This document shows positions 1 through 5,639 of a DNA stretch of 5,639 bases, one piece after another (positions within the stretch are counted from its first letter, which is position 1; every line of letters starts with the position of its first letter). The notes under the pieces are model-generated. The model was not told the DNA's origin. It made no database searches and was given only the letters and a program-made list of their open reading frames with translations. A program made the position numbers and the translations under genes. Source of the DNA: Alphaproteobacteria bacterium (GTDB lineage: Bacteria > Pseudomonadota > Alphaproteobacteria > Micavibrionales > CSBR16-224); NCBI GenBank assembly GCA_006226225.1, contig SBHI01000189.1, forward strand, positions 1 to 5,639, written 5' to 3'.

Positions 1-164
1 CGGTTTTTAGTCTGTTTGCATGGAATATGACGCCTCTTTTGCCTGTTGTTCTCAACTGTCTTTTGACCATTCTGCTGTTTCCGTTTATTGTGGTGGCGTT
101 TCACAAACTTAGGAATTTGCTGTTTGTCTTGCAAAAGCGTCAGCAGGATGCCAGAACAGCATAA
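1..164 (+). CDS. mreD: MreD C-terminus, rod shape-determining membrane protein (5' end outside window)
   Basis: This reading frame is open from the window edge (first full codon at base 3) to TAA at 162-164, giving 53 residues. The sequence holds a hydrophobic segment (PLLPVVLNCLLTILLFPFIV), then a basic cytoplasmic-type tail (HKLRNLL, QKRQQ). MreD is a small polytopic inner-membrane protein of the elongasome, working with MreB, MreC, PBP2 and RodA. A last membrane helix followed by a short basic tail is the usual MreD ending. The identification leans mainly on position, since mreD-mrdA-rodA is the standard order in alphaproteobacteria and complete mrdA and rodA follow 42 bases downstream. 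MreD sequences diverge strongly, so the call from 53 residues alone would be weak. It could be another membrane protein, but the context makes MreD the best reading. Confidence 0.72.
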   Translation, partial: VFSLFAWNMTPLLPVVLNCLLTILLFPFIVVAFHKLRNLLFVLQKRQQDARTA

Positions 165-206
165 CGGCAATAACGCCTATCAAACAGATTTCGGGCTTTT
201 AACACC

Positions 207-2030
207 ATGAGCAAGGGCGATCTGGAACGCTATCATTCTTTTTCGCGGCGCGCCTTTATTCTGGGCGGGCTGCATCTTGCCGGTTTCGGAATTCTGACAG
301 GGCGGCTGCTGCATTTACAGGTATCGCGGCAGGATTATTTTGCGACGCTGGCGGATGAAAACCGCATCAGCATGAAATACCTACAGGCCGAGCGCGGGCA
401 GATTGTCGACCGTTTCGGTGTGCCGCTTGCGGTGAATGAGCAGGATTTCCGCGCTTTTCTGATCCCTGAACAATCTCCCGATCTGGAGGAAACCTTTCGC
501 AAGGTGCGGGAGTATATTCCCCTTTCCTTGAAAGACGAGGAGCGTGTGCTGCGTGATATCAAAAGCAAGCGCGCCTTTATGCCGGTGATGCTGCGTGACG
601 GTTTGAGCTGGGAGCAGGTCGCGCGTATCTCGGTCAATCTGCCTGATCTGCCGGGTGTGTCGATTGATGAGGGGCGGATGCGCGCCTATCCGCTATCCGA
701 AGCGACAGCGCATCTGGTCGGCTATGTCGGGCTTGTCGCGCCAGCGGAGTTAACGGATGAGCCGATTATGGGACTACCCGGTTTCCGTATCGGTAAAACG
801 GGTATTGAAAAATATTTTGATAAGGAATTACGCGGCAAAGCTGGCACCAGCCGGATCGAGATCAATGCCGTCGGGCGAGAAGTGCGTGAAATCTCTTCCA
901 TCCCCGGCAAGGATGGCGACCGTGTCGGTTTGACGCTTGATGCGGAATTGCAGATTTATTGTCAGTCGCGGTTGGCGCAGGAAAAAAGTGCCAGCGCAGT
1001 GATTATGGATGCCGTGAACGGGCAGATTTATGCGATGTGTTCGACCCCGTCCTTTGACCCGAACAACTTTACGCGCGGCATTTCCGCCGAACAATGGGAG
1101 GAGCTGCTCTCCAACCCTGCGGCACCGCTGACGAATAAGGCGGTGTCAGGTCAGTATCCGCCGGGGTCGACCTTTAAAATGGTGACAGCGCTGGCGGCGT
1201 TTAAATCCGGTCTTGTGAAGCCGGATCACCGTGTGCATTGCCCCGGATATATGGAGATCGGACGGGATAAATTCCACTGCTGGAGTCGCGGCGGTCACGG
1301 CAGCGTTGATATTACGCAGGCACTGGCACAATCCTGTGACGTATATTTTTATGATATCGCGCGGCAGGTCGGTATTGATAAAATCGCGGAGATGGCGCGC
1401 AGGCTCGGACTGGGAGAAAAACACAATATCGAGCTACCGGGAGAAACGCCGGGGCTGGTTCCCGATAAAAACTGGAAATTGGGGCATTTCGGCAAGAAGT
1501 GGCAATTGGGGGAAACGGTTGTCTCCGCCATCGGACAGGGCTATATCCAGACCACGCCGCTGCAGCTTGCCGTGATGCTTGCGCGGATTGTCAATGGTGG
1601 CCGCGCTGTCAAACCAACCTTGCTGCATATGCTGGGAACGGAAGTTAAGTCGCAACCGGAATTTAAATCTCTCGGTATTTCCCCGCATCATATTGAGCTG
1701 GTCAAAAAAGGGATGGCAAATGTTGTCAATCATCCCAAAGGCACGGCCCATGCATCACGTATCGACGACAAGTCTTTTCAGATGGGCGGCAAGACCGGAA
1801 CGGCACAGGTGCGGCGGATTACCGCAAAACAGCGTGCGGAGGGCGTGAAAAACGAAGATCTGCCGTGGAAGCAGCGTCACCATGCGTTATTTACGGCTTT
1901 TGCGCCGCTGAAAAAGCCGCGCTATGTCTGTGCGGTGGTCGTGGAACACGGGGTGAGTGGCTCGGGAACGGCGGCACCGCTGGCGCGTGACCTGATGCTG
2001 AAAACCAAAGAAAGGGATCCGGCAAGTTGA
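207..2030 (+). CDS. mrdA: Penicillin-binding protein 2 (class B PBP, elongasome D,D-transpeptidase)
   Basis: This is the peptidoglycan transpeptidase that cross-links new lateral-wall strands made by its partner RodA; it is anchored in the inner membrane with its catalytic part in the periplasm. The 607 residues are near the usual size (E. coli about 630). After a short cytoplasmic N-terminus comes a signal anchor at about residues 16-36. The pedestal domain follows, with RGQIVDR at 63-69, the YPLSEATAHLVGY block from 161 and GKTGIEKYFD from 196. The transpeptidase domain shows all three motifs: STFK with nucleophile Ser321 and Lys324, SCD at 376-378 in the SxN position, and KTG at 529-531 (GGKTGTAQV). 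ATG 207 is the only start between the in-frame stop at 171 and the conserved N-terminus. I see no clear Shine-Dalgarno before it, so coupling to mreD translation is possible. The stop overlaps the rodA start. The motif N-terminal to the anchor, SRRAFIL at 13-19, resembles a Tat motif. Confidence 0.96.
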   Translation: MSKGDLERYHSFSRRAFILGGLHLAGFGILTGRLLHLQVSRQDYFATLADENRISMKYLQAERGQIVDRFGVPLAVNEQDFRAFLIPEQSPDLEETFRKVREYIPLSLKDEERVLRDIKSKRAFMPVMLRDGLSWEQVARISVNLPDLPGVSIDEGRMRAYPLSEATAHLVGYVGLVAPAELTDEPIMGLPGFRIGKTGIEKYFDKELRGKAGTSRIEINAVGREVREISSIPGKDGDRVGLTLDAELQIYCQSRLAQEKSASAVIMDAVNGQIYAMCSTPSFDPNNFTRGISAEQWEELLSNPAAPLTNKAVSGQYPPGSTFKMVTALAAFKSGLVKPDHRVHCPGYMEIGRDKFHCWSRGGHGSVDITQALAQSCDVYFYDIARQVGIDKIAEMARRLGLGEKHNIELPGETPGLVPDKNWKLGHFGKKWQLGETVVSAIGQGYIQTTPLQLAVMLARIVNGGRAVKPTLLHMLGTEVKSQPEFKSLGISPHHIELVKKGMANVVNHPKGTAHASRIDDKSFQMGGKTGTAQVRRITAKQRAEGVKNEDLPWKQRHHALFTAFAPLKKPRYVCAVVVEHGVSGSGTAAPLARDLMLKTKERDPAS

Positions 2031-3160
2031 GCGCGACATTTCAAAAAGCCGAGGAATTGACGCTGCTGGCAAAGCTGCCGCGGTTCAGCTTTGGCCTGAT
2101 TATGCTGATTATCGTGACGGGGCTGATCGGCGTGGTCGCCTTGTATTCGGCGGCAGGCGGCAATACTGAGCCCTGGGCGATGCGGCACGGCATTCGCTTT
2201 GGTGCGGGGCTGTGCGGCATGATAGTCGCGGCACTGATTGATATCCGCTGGTGGCTCAAACTGTCTTATCCGTTTTACATTGCCTCCATTCTGCTGTTGA
2301 TCGCGGTGGAGGTCAAAGGCCATATCGGTATGGGCGCGCAGCGCTGGATTGATCTGGGCGTCATCAAATTGCAGCCGTCGGAATTCATGAAAATTGGTGT
2401 GGTCATGGCCTTGGCGCGGTTTTTTCACGGTGCCAGCCTTGAAGATGTAAAACATCCGTTATTCCTTGTCCGGCCTTTGGCGCTGGTGGCACTGCCTGCG
2501 GCGCTGGTGCTCGTGCAGCCGGATTTGGGTACGGCCTTGATGATTACGGCAGTTGCCGGTGCAATCTTTTTTCTGGCAGGGGTCAGTTACTGGATGTTCG
2601 GTGTTGTGATTGCGGGGGCGCTGGCATCTTTGCCGGTGATGTGGCACTTCCTGCATGATTATCAGAAGAACCGTATTCTGGTTTTTTTGAACCCCGAGCG
2701 TGATCCGCTGGGGGCGGGCTATCACATTCTGCAATCGAAGATCGCGCTGGGCTCCGGAGGGGTCGGCGGTAAAGGTTTTTTGAAAGGCACGCAGAGCCAT
2801 TTGAACTTTTTGCCGGAGAAACAGACGGATTTTATCTTCACATTGATGGCCGAAGAATGGGGCTTGATCGGTGCGGCTGTTTTATTCGCGATTTTTGCAC
2901 TGACAATCCTGTACGGTTTTCTGATTGCCCGCGCCAGTCATAATCAGTACGGACGCCTGATTGCCTCTGGAATTACTGTAAATTTTGCGTTATACGTATT
3001 CATCAATATCGCCATGGTGACGGGTTTGATTCCCGTGGTCGGCGTGCCGCTTCCGATGATTTCGAACGGGGGATCGGCGATGCTGGCGGTGTTGTTCGGA
3101 TTTGGGCTAATTCTCTCTGTGGGTATTCACCGCGACGTTAAACTTGCGCGCAAAGTCTAA
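2027..3160 (+). CDS. rodA: RodA, SEDS-family peptidoglycan glycosyltransferase of the elongasome
   Basis: RodA polymerises lipid II into glycan strands in the inner membrane and works as a pair with PBP2 encoded just upstream. The 377-residue length is normal for RodA, and the protein is hydrophobic throughout, consistent with the roughly ten helices of SEDS proteins. Family landmarks in order are QPSEF at 116-120, QPDLGTA at 164-170, then NPERDPLGAGYH and IALGSGG. After these come LPEKQTDFIF, with Asp268 aligning with the essential catalytic Asp of E. coli RodA (Asp262), and finally PMISNGGSA near the C-terminus. The last block normally reads ISYGGS; here Asn replaces Tyr. The start is TTG at 2027, sharing three bases with the mrdA stop (TTGA). 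AGGG at 2013-2016 could serve as a ribosome site. A later in-frame TTG at 2057 is possible, but the upstream one fits the overlap. FtsW is the main alternative; pairing with mrdA favours RodA. Confidence 0.95.
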   Translation: MSATFQKAEELTLLAKLPRFSFGLIMLIIVTGLIGVVALYSAAGGNTEPWAMRHGIRFGAGLCGMIVAALIDIRWWLKLSYPFYIASILLLIAVEVKGHIGMGAQRWIDLGVIKLQPSEFMKIGVVMALARFFHGASLEDVKHPLFLVRPLALVALPAALVLVQPDLGTALMITAVAGAIFFLAGVSYWMFGVVIAGALASLPVMWHFLHDYQKNRILVFLNPERDPLGAGYHILQSKIALGSGGVGGKGFLKGTQSHLNFLPEKQTDFIFTLMAEEWGLIGAAVLFAIFALTILYGFLIARASHNQYGRLIASGITVNFALYVFINIAMVTGLIPVVGVPLPMISNGGSAMLAVLFGFGLILSVGIHRDVKLARKV

Positions 3161-3232
3161 AGGGGGAGGCCGCTCCACCGGAAACCGCCGTTCGGACTTG
3201 TACTGACGCAGTTGATGTAAGGTTTTAGAAAA

Positions 3233-4036
3233 ATGAGCGATTTCAAACTGCTGCAGGACGGCGATCCGTCGCCTTTCCGGATAGAAAATCCGGATGCGGA
3301 TAGCCGTTTTGTTGTTATTTGTGACCATGCCGGTCAGAGTTTTCCCGCGAGACTGGGGCAGCTCGGCATTCGTGACGAAGACAGGCAGAAACATATTACA
3401 TACGATATTGGCACGGAAGAGGTTGGCCTGTATCTGGGTGAAAAGCTGAATGCGGTGACATTTATCGCGCATTATTCGCGGCTGGTCGCGGATGTGAATC
3501 GTGATCCGTTCCGCTTCGATTTTGTGCCGGAGGTCAGCGATCATATTCCCGTACCGGGTAATAAGGATATGTCGGCGAAAGAGCTGCGTGCGCGGATTAA
3601 TGAAATCTACAAACCTTATCAATTTGCATTGGGGGATTGCCTGCAGAGTTTCCTTGATCGCGGGGATGCGCCGTTCCTGTTGTCCATCCACAGCTTTACA
3701 CCGGAGATGGACGGTCATAAACGCCCGTGGGAAATCGGCATTTTATGGACGGATGAAGACCGCGCCGCACCGCCGATGCTGGATGCGCTGCGCAAAAATA
3801 ATCCCGGTTTGACGATTGGCGATAATGCGCCTTACTCTCTAAAGCTGCATGGCGGCCGTGATTACAGCAATACGGTGGAATTGCAGGCACGTGCGCGGGG
3901 TATCCCGTCACTGGTTGTGGAGTTCCGTCAAGATACGGTCGACACACCGGAAAAGGCCGTCAAAATGGCCGATATCTTTCTGGAAAGCCTGCTGGAAGTG
4001 ATGCGGGATGAGGATTTGTATCGCCTGAGCGCATAA
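3233..4036 (+). CDS. N-formylglutamate amidohydrolase family protein, substrate unknown
   Basis: The 267-residue soluble protein has no signal peptide or membrane segment, so it should be cytoplasmic. It shows the ordered motifs of the N-formylglutamate amidohydrolase family (Pfam FGase type): CDHAG at 30-34 followed by P38, HITYDIGT at 54-61, YSRLVADVNR at 81-90, LLSIHSFTP at 149-157, RPWEIGILW at 164-172, and later NAPYSL and VEFRQD. His32 and His153 are plausible metal ligands, inferred from their place in the conserved blocks. HutG-type members hydrolyse N-formylglutamate to formate and glutamate in histidine breakdown, but no hut gene is visible here and many alphaproteobacterial members are orphans, so the substrate cannot be assigned. 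ATG 3233 is preceded by TAAGG at 3218-3222. The gene lies 72 bases after rodA and 63 before tolR, all in one direction. The family call is secure; the function is open. Confidence 0.86.
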   Translation: MSDFKLLQDGDPSPFRIENPDADSRFVVICDHAGQSFPARLGQLGIRDEDRQKHITYDIGTEEVGLYLGEKLNAVTFIAHYSRLVADVNRDPFRFDFVPEVSDHIPVPGNKDMSAKELRARINEIYKPYQFALGDCLQSFLDRGDAPFLLSIHSFTPEMDGHKRPWEIGILWTDEDRAAPPMLDALRKNNPGLTIGDNAPYSLKLHGGRDYSNTVELQARARGIPSLVVEFRQDTVDTPEKAVKMADIFLESLLEVMRDEDLYRLSA

Positions 4037-4038
4037 TA

Positions 4039-4073
4039 GCTGCTATCATAGCGGCGGAAATCGGCGCATTTCT
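4039..4073 (+). other. Two adjacent small inverted repeats before tolR
   Basis: The first is a 6-base-pair stem, GCTGCT 4039-4044 with AGCGGC 4050-4055 (one G-T pair), with a 5-base loop. The second, directly after it, is GGAAAT 4056-4061 with ATTTCT 4068-4073 (one G-T pair), with a 6-base loop. Neither is followed by an uninterrupted T-run, only by TATCTTT, so a strong intrinsic terminator is unlikely. They lie in the only gap between the amidohydrolase and the Tol genes. They could act as a weak attenuator or mRNA stabiliser, or could be chance. Confidence 0.25.
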
Positions 4074-4086
4074 TATCTTTCAAGAC

Positions 4087-4090
4087 GGAG
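4087..4090 (+). promoter_or_regulatory. Ribosome binding site of tolR
   Basis: GGAG lies 9 bases before ATG 4100. It favours this start over the internal Met22 codon at 4163, which has no comparable site and would remove most of the cytoplasmic tail. Confidence 0.65.
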
Positions 4091-4099
4091 ACAGCGAAA

Positions 4100-4537
4100 A
4101 TGGGAAGCCAGCTTCAGGGACGTACAAAAACCGCACATGGCCGCCGCCGTGCGCATCGTGCAATGTCTGATATCAATGTGACGCCGCTTGTTGATGTGAT
4201 GTTGGTATTGCTGGTGGTCTTTATGATTACCGCACCATTGCTGACAGCAGGCGTGAAGGTGGATTTACCTGATGCGAAAGCCAAGGCGCTGCAAAAGCAT
4301 GACTCTACGCCTGTCGAAGTAACGATTGACTCCAAAGGCGATGTCTATTTCGGAAAAAATAAAGTGACGGAACAAGAGCTCCGGGAAAACTTGGAGCATG
4401 TTGCGCAGGAATCGCCGGAACAGCTTGTCTATCTCAGGGCTGATCAGAAACTTAGCTATGGTCACGCGTTGTCAACCATGGCGATTATCCAGCAATCGGG
4501 TCTGCCTGTGGCGCTGATCGCGAAATCACAACAGTAA
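4100..4537 (+). CDS. tolR: TolR, ExbD/TolR-family inner-membrane subunit of the Tol-Pal system
   Basis: TolR couples proton flow through the TolQ-TolR channel to movement of TolA, and its periplasmic domain can contact peptidoglycan. The 145-residue protein has the family plan. An Arg-rich cytoplasmic tail (residues 8-20) is followed by SDINVTPLVDVMLVLLVVFM, starting at residue 23, which leads into one membrane helix up to about residue 48. Asp32 corresponds to the proton-carrying Asp23 of E. coli TolR. A periplasmic domain from about 52 to 145 includes VEVTIDSKGDVYFG and LVYLRADQKLSYGHA. ExbD has the same fold; tolA and tolB downstream make TolR the better name. The start is supported by GGAG at 4087-4090. 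The stop is only 15 bases from tolA. Unusually, no tolQ lies upstream; the preceding gene is an amidohydrolase. Confidence 0.94.
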   Translation: MGSQLQGRTKTAHGRRRAHRAMSDINVTPLVDVMLVLLVVFMITAPLLTAGVKVDLPDAKAKALQKHDSTPVEVTIDSKGDVYFGKNKVTEQELRENLEHVAQESPEQLVYLRADQKLSYGHALSTMAIIQQSGLPVALIAKSQQ

Positions 4538-4543
4538 AAGGAG
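4538..4543 (+). promoter_or_regulatory. Ribosome binding site of tolA
   Basis: AAGGAG, the clearest Shine-Dalgarno sequence in the window, begins right after the tolR stop codon and lies 9 bases before ATG 4553. It fixes the tolA start and implies that tolR and tolA are translated from one message. Confidence 0.8.
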
Positions 4544-4552
4544 TGTACGGCG

Positions 4553-5488
4553 ATGCGGCTTCGCATCATATCGCTGTCGGTTCTGTTGCACATTTTTGTG
4601 CTGCTCGCCTTTTCATTGAGCGCCAGCCTGATGTGGACAAAGAAACGTACCCAGCCGGAAGCGCCGCCTGTTTTTATCGAGATCAAAACCATTGCCGACC
4701 GCACCCAGACGGACAGGCGCGCCGTCGAGAAAAAGACGGATCCGAAAAACGCCGCGGAACAGGCAAAGAAAGATCCGCCGCGCCCTGCTATTAAACCGCC
4801 TGCGCCGGACAAAAAGCCGCCGAAAGCCGCAACCAGCAAACGCCAGACGGCAGAGCTTGCCGCGCCGCCGAAACCGCCGGATCCGAAACCGGTAAAAAAA
4901 CAGGAGGAGGTCAAACCGCCGCCGCAGCCTGTGATCAAACCGCGTGATGATCCGCCGGAAAAAAAGCCCGAACCGCCGAAGCCTGTGAAAAAAGCGACGC
5001 CGAAACCGGAGCAGGATTTTGGCTCGGTGCTGAAAAACCTTGCCGAAAATCAGGAAAAGACGGAACAAAAACCGATTATCAAGGCACCGGAAGCGCCGAA
5101 AAACCGACAGGATTTTTTGAAACAGCTTAATCTGGAGGAGGATAAAGCTGCCGGACAAAACCTGCCTTTGGGGGACAGTTTGACAATCAGCGAGGTTGAT
5201 ATGCTGCGCCGCCAGCTTGAACGCTGTTGGAATATTCCGATCGGTGCACGTGATGCCCAAAATCTGGTGATTGATATTTATCTGGAGGTCAATGCCGACC
5301 GCAGCGTTCGCCGCGCCGAAATTGTTGACCAGCGGCGTTACCGCAGTGACGGATTTTTTCGTGCTGCTGCTGACAGCGCCTTGCGCGCTGTGCATCACCC
5401 GGATTGCACGCCTCTGAAACTGCCGGAAAGAAAGTATGACACTTGGAAAGAAATTGTGGTAACCTTTGACCCGCGCTACATGTTTTAG
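4553..5488 (+). CDS. tolA: TolA, periplasm-spanning energy transducer of the Tol-Pal system
   Basis: TolA is anchored in the inner membrane by TolQ-TolR and reaches across the periplasm to TolB and Pal. The 311-residue protein has three parts. A membrane anchor at about residues 4-28 contains SVLLH, the S-x3-H pattern (Ser9, His13) found in TolA and TonB anchors, where it interacts with TolQ-TolR or ExbB-ExbD. A hydrophilic linker at about 30-200 is rich in Pro, Lys and Glu with many PPK, KPP and PKP units. A C-terminal domain at about 210-311 carries LTISEVDMLRRQLERCWNIP, NADRSVRRAEIVDQ, FFRAAADSALRAV and CTPLKLP. Cys225 and Cys285 could form a disulfide, as the two cysteines of the E. coli TolA C-terminal domain do. 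Automated tools may call it TonB; position between tolR and tolB and the C-terminal type favour TolA. Confidence 0.93.
   Translation: MRLRIISLSVLLHIFVLLAFSLSASLMWTKKRTQPEAPPVFIEIKTIADRTQTDRRAVEKKTDPKNAAEQAKKDPPRPAIKPPAPDKKPPKAATSKRQTAELAAPPKPPDPKPVKKQEEVKPPPQPVIKPRDDPPEKKPEPPKPVKKATPKPEQDFGSVLKNLAENQEKTEQKPIIKAPEAPKNRQDFLKQLNLEEDKAAGQNLPLGDSLTISEVDMLRRQLERCWNIPIGARDAQNLVIDIYLEVNADRSVRRAEIVDQRRYRSDGFFRAAADSALRAVHHPDCTPLKLPERKYDTWKEIVVTFDPRYMF
4709..5107 (+). repeat. Low-complexity Pro/Lys-rich coding tract (TolA linker)
   Basis: This stretch is dense in CCG, CCGCC and AAA/AAG codons that spell irregular PPKP, KPPKP and PEKKPE units. The units have no fixed period, so this is compositional low complexity rather than a true tandem repeat. 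It likely encodes an extended, partly polyproline-like arm, and it gives rise to long antisense open frames that are not genes. Confidence 0.7.
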
Positions 5489-5526
5489 ATTCTCGTCATC
5501 TTTAAGGAACAGGACATATAAAGACA

Positions 5527-5639
5527 ATGTTTAGAACGACACGTATTTTTGCCGTGGCCATTCTGGCCTTTGCTGCTTTGGTTCTTTTTGTTTCTCCCGC
5601 ACAGGCACAGTTGAAAATCGATGTGACAAGCGGAACAGT
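5527..5639 (+). CDS. tolB: TolB N-terminus, periplasmic Tol-Pal protein (3' end outside window)
   Basis: Thirty-seven complete codons plus two bases are visible. The start is MFRTTRIF, a basic n-region, followed by a hydrophobic core at about residues 8-22 and SPAQAQ, a good Sec signal-peptidase site after Ala27 (AQA|Q). The predicted mature protein opens with QLKIDVTSGT, the characteristic start of alphaproteobacterial TolB. In E. coli TolB, the mature N-terminus is the short segment that docks on TolA and signals Pal binding. The rest of TolB, including its beta-propeller, lies beyond the window. The gene follows tolA after 38 bases. Possible ribosome sites are AAGGAA at 5504-5509 and AGGA at 5511-5514, both a little far from the ATG, and there is no other start nearby in frame. 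Downstream pal would be expected. Confidence 0.9.
   Translation, partial: MFRTTRIFAVAILAFAALVLFVSPAQAQLKIDVTSGT

Noticed and set aside
1922..2455. Minus-strand open frame (177 residues) across the mrdA-rodA junction
   Set aside because: It is rich in Gln, His and Arg with no domain, and lies wholly antisense to two conserved enzymes.
3165..3176. Hairpin GGAG-GCCG-CTCC after rodA as a terminator
   Set aside because: The stem is only 4 base pairs, with no T-run after it; it is too weak to call.
3161..3232. Promoter for the amidohydrolase gene (TTGTAC at 3198-3203)
   Set aside because: No acceptable -10 box lies 16-18 bases downstream; the nearest AT-rich hexamer (TTTAGA at 3224-3229) is 20 bases away.
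3107..3718. Minus-strand open frame (203 residues) opposite the end of rodA and the amidohydrolase
   Set aside because: It overlaps two well-supported genes, shows no recognisable domain, and looks like a codon-bias shadow.
4016..4037. Possible promoter before tolR (TTGTAT and CATAAT)
   Set aside because: The spacing between the two boxes is only 10 bases, too short for a sigma-70 promoter, and both lie essentially inside the upstream coding region.
4613..5527. Long open frame on the minus strand (304 residues) opposite tolA
   Set aside because: The translation is low-complexity Arg/Phe/Leu-rich, the mirror of the Pro/Lys codons of the TolA linker. It has no family resemblance, and tolA on the + strand is well supported.

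Overview
The window reads as a moderately GC-rich alphaproteobacterial chromosome segment. It carries seven genes, all on the + strand and tightly packed, and two of them are cut by the window edges. The alphaproteobacterial assignment rests on the PBP2 N-terminus (SRR plus a short hydrophobic segment), on a TolA whose C-terminal domain matches the Rhodospirillales-type form (LxxLRRQLERCWNIP, then HPxCxPLKLP), and on a TolB beginning AQA|QLKIDVTSGT. I cannot fix the order or genus from this much sequence.

Region 1 (1-3160) is the tail of a rod-shape operon. It holds the C-terminus of MreD, then complete PBP2 (mrdA) and RodA (rodA), the transpeptidase and glycosyltransferase pair of the elongasome. 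The last two overlap by 3 bases through TTGA. Region 2 (3233-4036) is an N-formylglutamate amidohydrolase-family protein of unknown physiological role. Region 3 (4100-5639) is the Tol system: tolR, tolA and the first 37 codons of tolB. No tolQ precedes tolR, although tolQ normally sits there.

As a unit, MreD, PBP2 and RodA build the lateral wall. TolR and TolA form the inner-membrane part of the Tol-Pal machine, which needs TolQ as its proton-channel partner. It acts through periplasmic TolB on Pal to hold the outer membrane to the wall during constriction. The two envelope systems are separated only by the amidohydrolase gene and two short gaps (72 and 63 bases). The second gap has two small inverted repeats but no convincing terminator. 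No RNA genes, mobile elements, CRISPR arrays or attachment sites are visible, and no gene-free stretch exceeds 75 bases. I see no clearly new multi-gene system. The points most worth checking are the missing tolQ, the orphan amidohydrolase between wall and Tol genes, a Tat-like motif in PBP2, and an Asn in a normally Tyr position of RodA.
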